NCBI GenBank assembly: GCA_017163975.1
Contig: JAFFSR010000240.1
Location: forward strand, 1,488,001 to 1,552,000
Direction: 5' to 3'
From: Anastatus disparis
Lineage: Eukaryota; Arthropoda; Insecta; Hymenoptera; Eupelmidae
Length of the DNA: 64,000 nt
Every line of letters begins with the position of its first letter. Position 1 is the stretch's first letter. Under the pieces are notes generated by a model that worked only from the letters and a program-made list of their open reading frames with translations, searched no databases and had not been told where the DNA came from. Of this stretch, positions 62,399 through 64,000 are shown one piece after another. Position numbers and translations under genes: made by a program.

Positions 62399-64000
62399 GG
62401 AAATTATGCTGCGGGAAAATATTGGATTTCACGGATAATTTACGGATAATTTACGGCAAATTATCCACTTCTTACTTTTCACTGTGCAGTGATATTACAC
62501 ATAATACCATACTAATAAGATCATGAATTATGAAAGTATTACGATGAAGAGCGTTCAGCTAAGATATCGGTAATTCGGATTTGACAGATTGATTACGGCA
62601 AAAAAGCGGCAAATTTTCAGCTATTTTACGATGGTCTAAGTCATTTTTTTCATCGATATTTTAAGGTACGCCGCTAACTTCTTTTCGAAGTTGGCATTGT
62701 ACTCACTTTTTCAAGGAAATTATGACGTGGCAAAATATTGGATTTCACGGATAATTTACGGATAATTTACGGCTAATTATCCTATTCCTACTTTTCACTC
62801 TGTAGTGATATTTCACATAATACCATACCAATAAGATCATGAATTATGAAAGTATTACGATGAAGAACGTTCAGCTAAGATATCGGTAATTCGGATTTGA
62901 CAGATTGATTACGGCAAAAAAGCGGCAAATTTTCAGCTATTTTACGATGGTCTAAGTCTTTTTTTTCATTGATTTCTGAAGGTACGCCGCTAACTTCTTT
63001 TTGATGTTGGCGGTGTACTTACTTTTTTAAGGAAGTTATGTCGCGGCAAAATATTGGATTTCACGGATAATTTACGGATAATTTACGGCTAATTATCCTA
63101 TTCCTACTTTTCACTCTGCAGTGATATTTCACATAATACCATACCAATAAGATCATGAATTATGAAAGTATTACGATGAAGAACGTTTAGCTAAGATATC
63201 GGTGATTCGGATTTGACAGATTGATTACGGTAAAAAAGCGGCAAATTTTGAGCTATTTTACGATGGTCTAAGTCATTTTTTTCATCGATTTTTTAAGGTA
63301 CGCCGCTAACTTCTTTTCGAAGTTGGCAGTGTACTCACTTTTTCAAGGAAATTATGACGTGGCAAAATATTGGATTTTACGCATAATTTACGGATAATTT
63401 ACGGCTAATTATCCTATTCCTACTTTTCACTCTGTAGTGATATTTCACATAATACCATACCAATAAGATCATGAATTATGAAAGTATTACGATGAAGAGC
63501 GTTCAGCTAAGATATCGGTAATTCGTATTTGATAGATTGATTACGGCAAAAAAGCGGCAAATTTTGAGCTATTATACGATGGTCTAAGTCATTTTTTTAA
63601 TTGATTTCTGAAGGTACGCTGCTAACTTCTTTTTGAAGTTGGCGGTGTACTCACTTTTTTAAGAAAATTATTCCGCGGAAAAATATTGGATTTCATGGAT
63701 AATTTACGGATAATTTACGGCAAATTATCCACTTCCTACTTTTCACTCTGCAGTGATATTTCACATAATACCATACCAATAAGATCATGAATAATGAAAG
63801 TATTACGATGAAGAACGTTCAGCTAAGATATCGGTAATTCGGATTTGACAGATTGATTACGGCAAAAAAGCGGCAAATTTTCAGCTATTTTACGATGGTC
63901 TAAGTCATTTTTTTCATTGATTTCTGAAGGTACGCCGCTAACTTCTTTTCGAAGTTGGCAGTGTACTCACTTTTTCAAGGAAATTATGACGTGGCAAAAT
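62399..64000 (-). repeat. Right array, well-conserved outer units
   Basis: Reverse-oriented copies of the same unit. The AATTATCC ends are at 62466, 62782, 63098, 63414 and 63730, a constant spacing of 316. A further unit is cut by the window edge. These copies are much more alike than the inner units at 61.3-61.6 kb. Confidence 0.95.

Larger units (their letters stand above)
56899..64000. mobile_element. Foldback-like transposon with tandem-repeat inverted arms (right end outside window)
   Basis: A left array of about 315-bp direct repeats (56899-58339) and a right array of the same unit in reverse orientation (about 61.33 kb to the window edge) flank a central transposase-like gene. Long inverted arms built of tandem subrepeats are the hallmark of Foldback (FB) and Galileo-type DNA transposons. 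The left boundary is set where the first unit begins; flanking duplications cannot be checked because the right terminus is not in the window. The protein family differs from anything I can name with certainty, so class assignment rests on architecture. Confidence 0.75.

Overview
The window is AT-rich eukaryotic DNA with long poly-A/T tracts, microsatellites, GT-AG introns and many hairpin-type transposable elements. It reads as an insect nuclear genome. A hymenopteran is my best guess, from the protein's look and the repeat style, but that is inference. I see no rRNA, CRISPR array or bacterial-type operon.

Main gene: one spliced gene on the minus strand, about 10.3-32.8 kb, encodes a STAR/KH RNA-binding protein of the Sam68/KHDRBS group (insect kep1/qkr58E-like). 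Six coding exons join in phase: 32648-32764, 16225-16525, 15798-15915, 15120-15239, 12600-12721 and 10947-11083 with the stop. They give about 304 residues: most of the KH domain including its GxxG loop, the QUA2-like region, proline-rich SH3/WW-ligand segments and a Tyr/Arg-rich tail. The N-terminus (QUA1 and the first KH strand) was not found and may lie in the intron sequence upstream of 32764 or beyond the window. A 16-kb intron splits the KH region and contains a nearly perfect 1.47-kb foldback and a related repeat. Downstream of the stop codon are two exon-like segments of unknown ownership (8182-8277 and 7267-7332, minus).

Repeats from left to right: a 1.7-kb foldback (27-1751) whose arms each carry a tRNA-like box A/box B pair; a cluster of short palindromes and G-runs (3.9-5.4 kb); the 17593-19060 foldback with two 679-bp arms; a related composite element with 82-bp tandem repeats (21.9-22.7 kb); and a 171-bp palindromic MITE (51496-51666). 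A family of hairpins shares its ends but has different palindromic interiors.

The right end (56.9 kb to the window edge) is a Foldback-like transposon. Arrays of 315-316-bp direct repeats, inverted relative to each other, flank a transposase-like gene broken by three frameshifts. A 554-bp element with TTAA target duplications has inserted in the right array. The stretch 32.8-51.5 kb and most of 51.7-56.9 kb hold no gene I can support.
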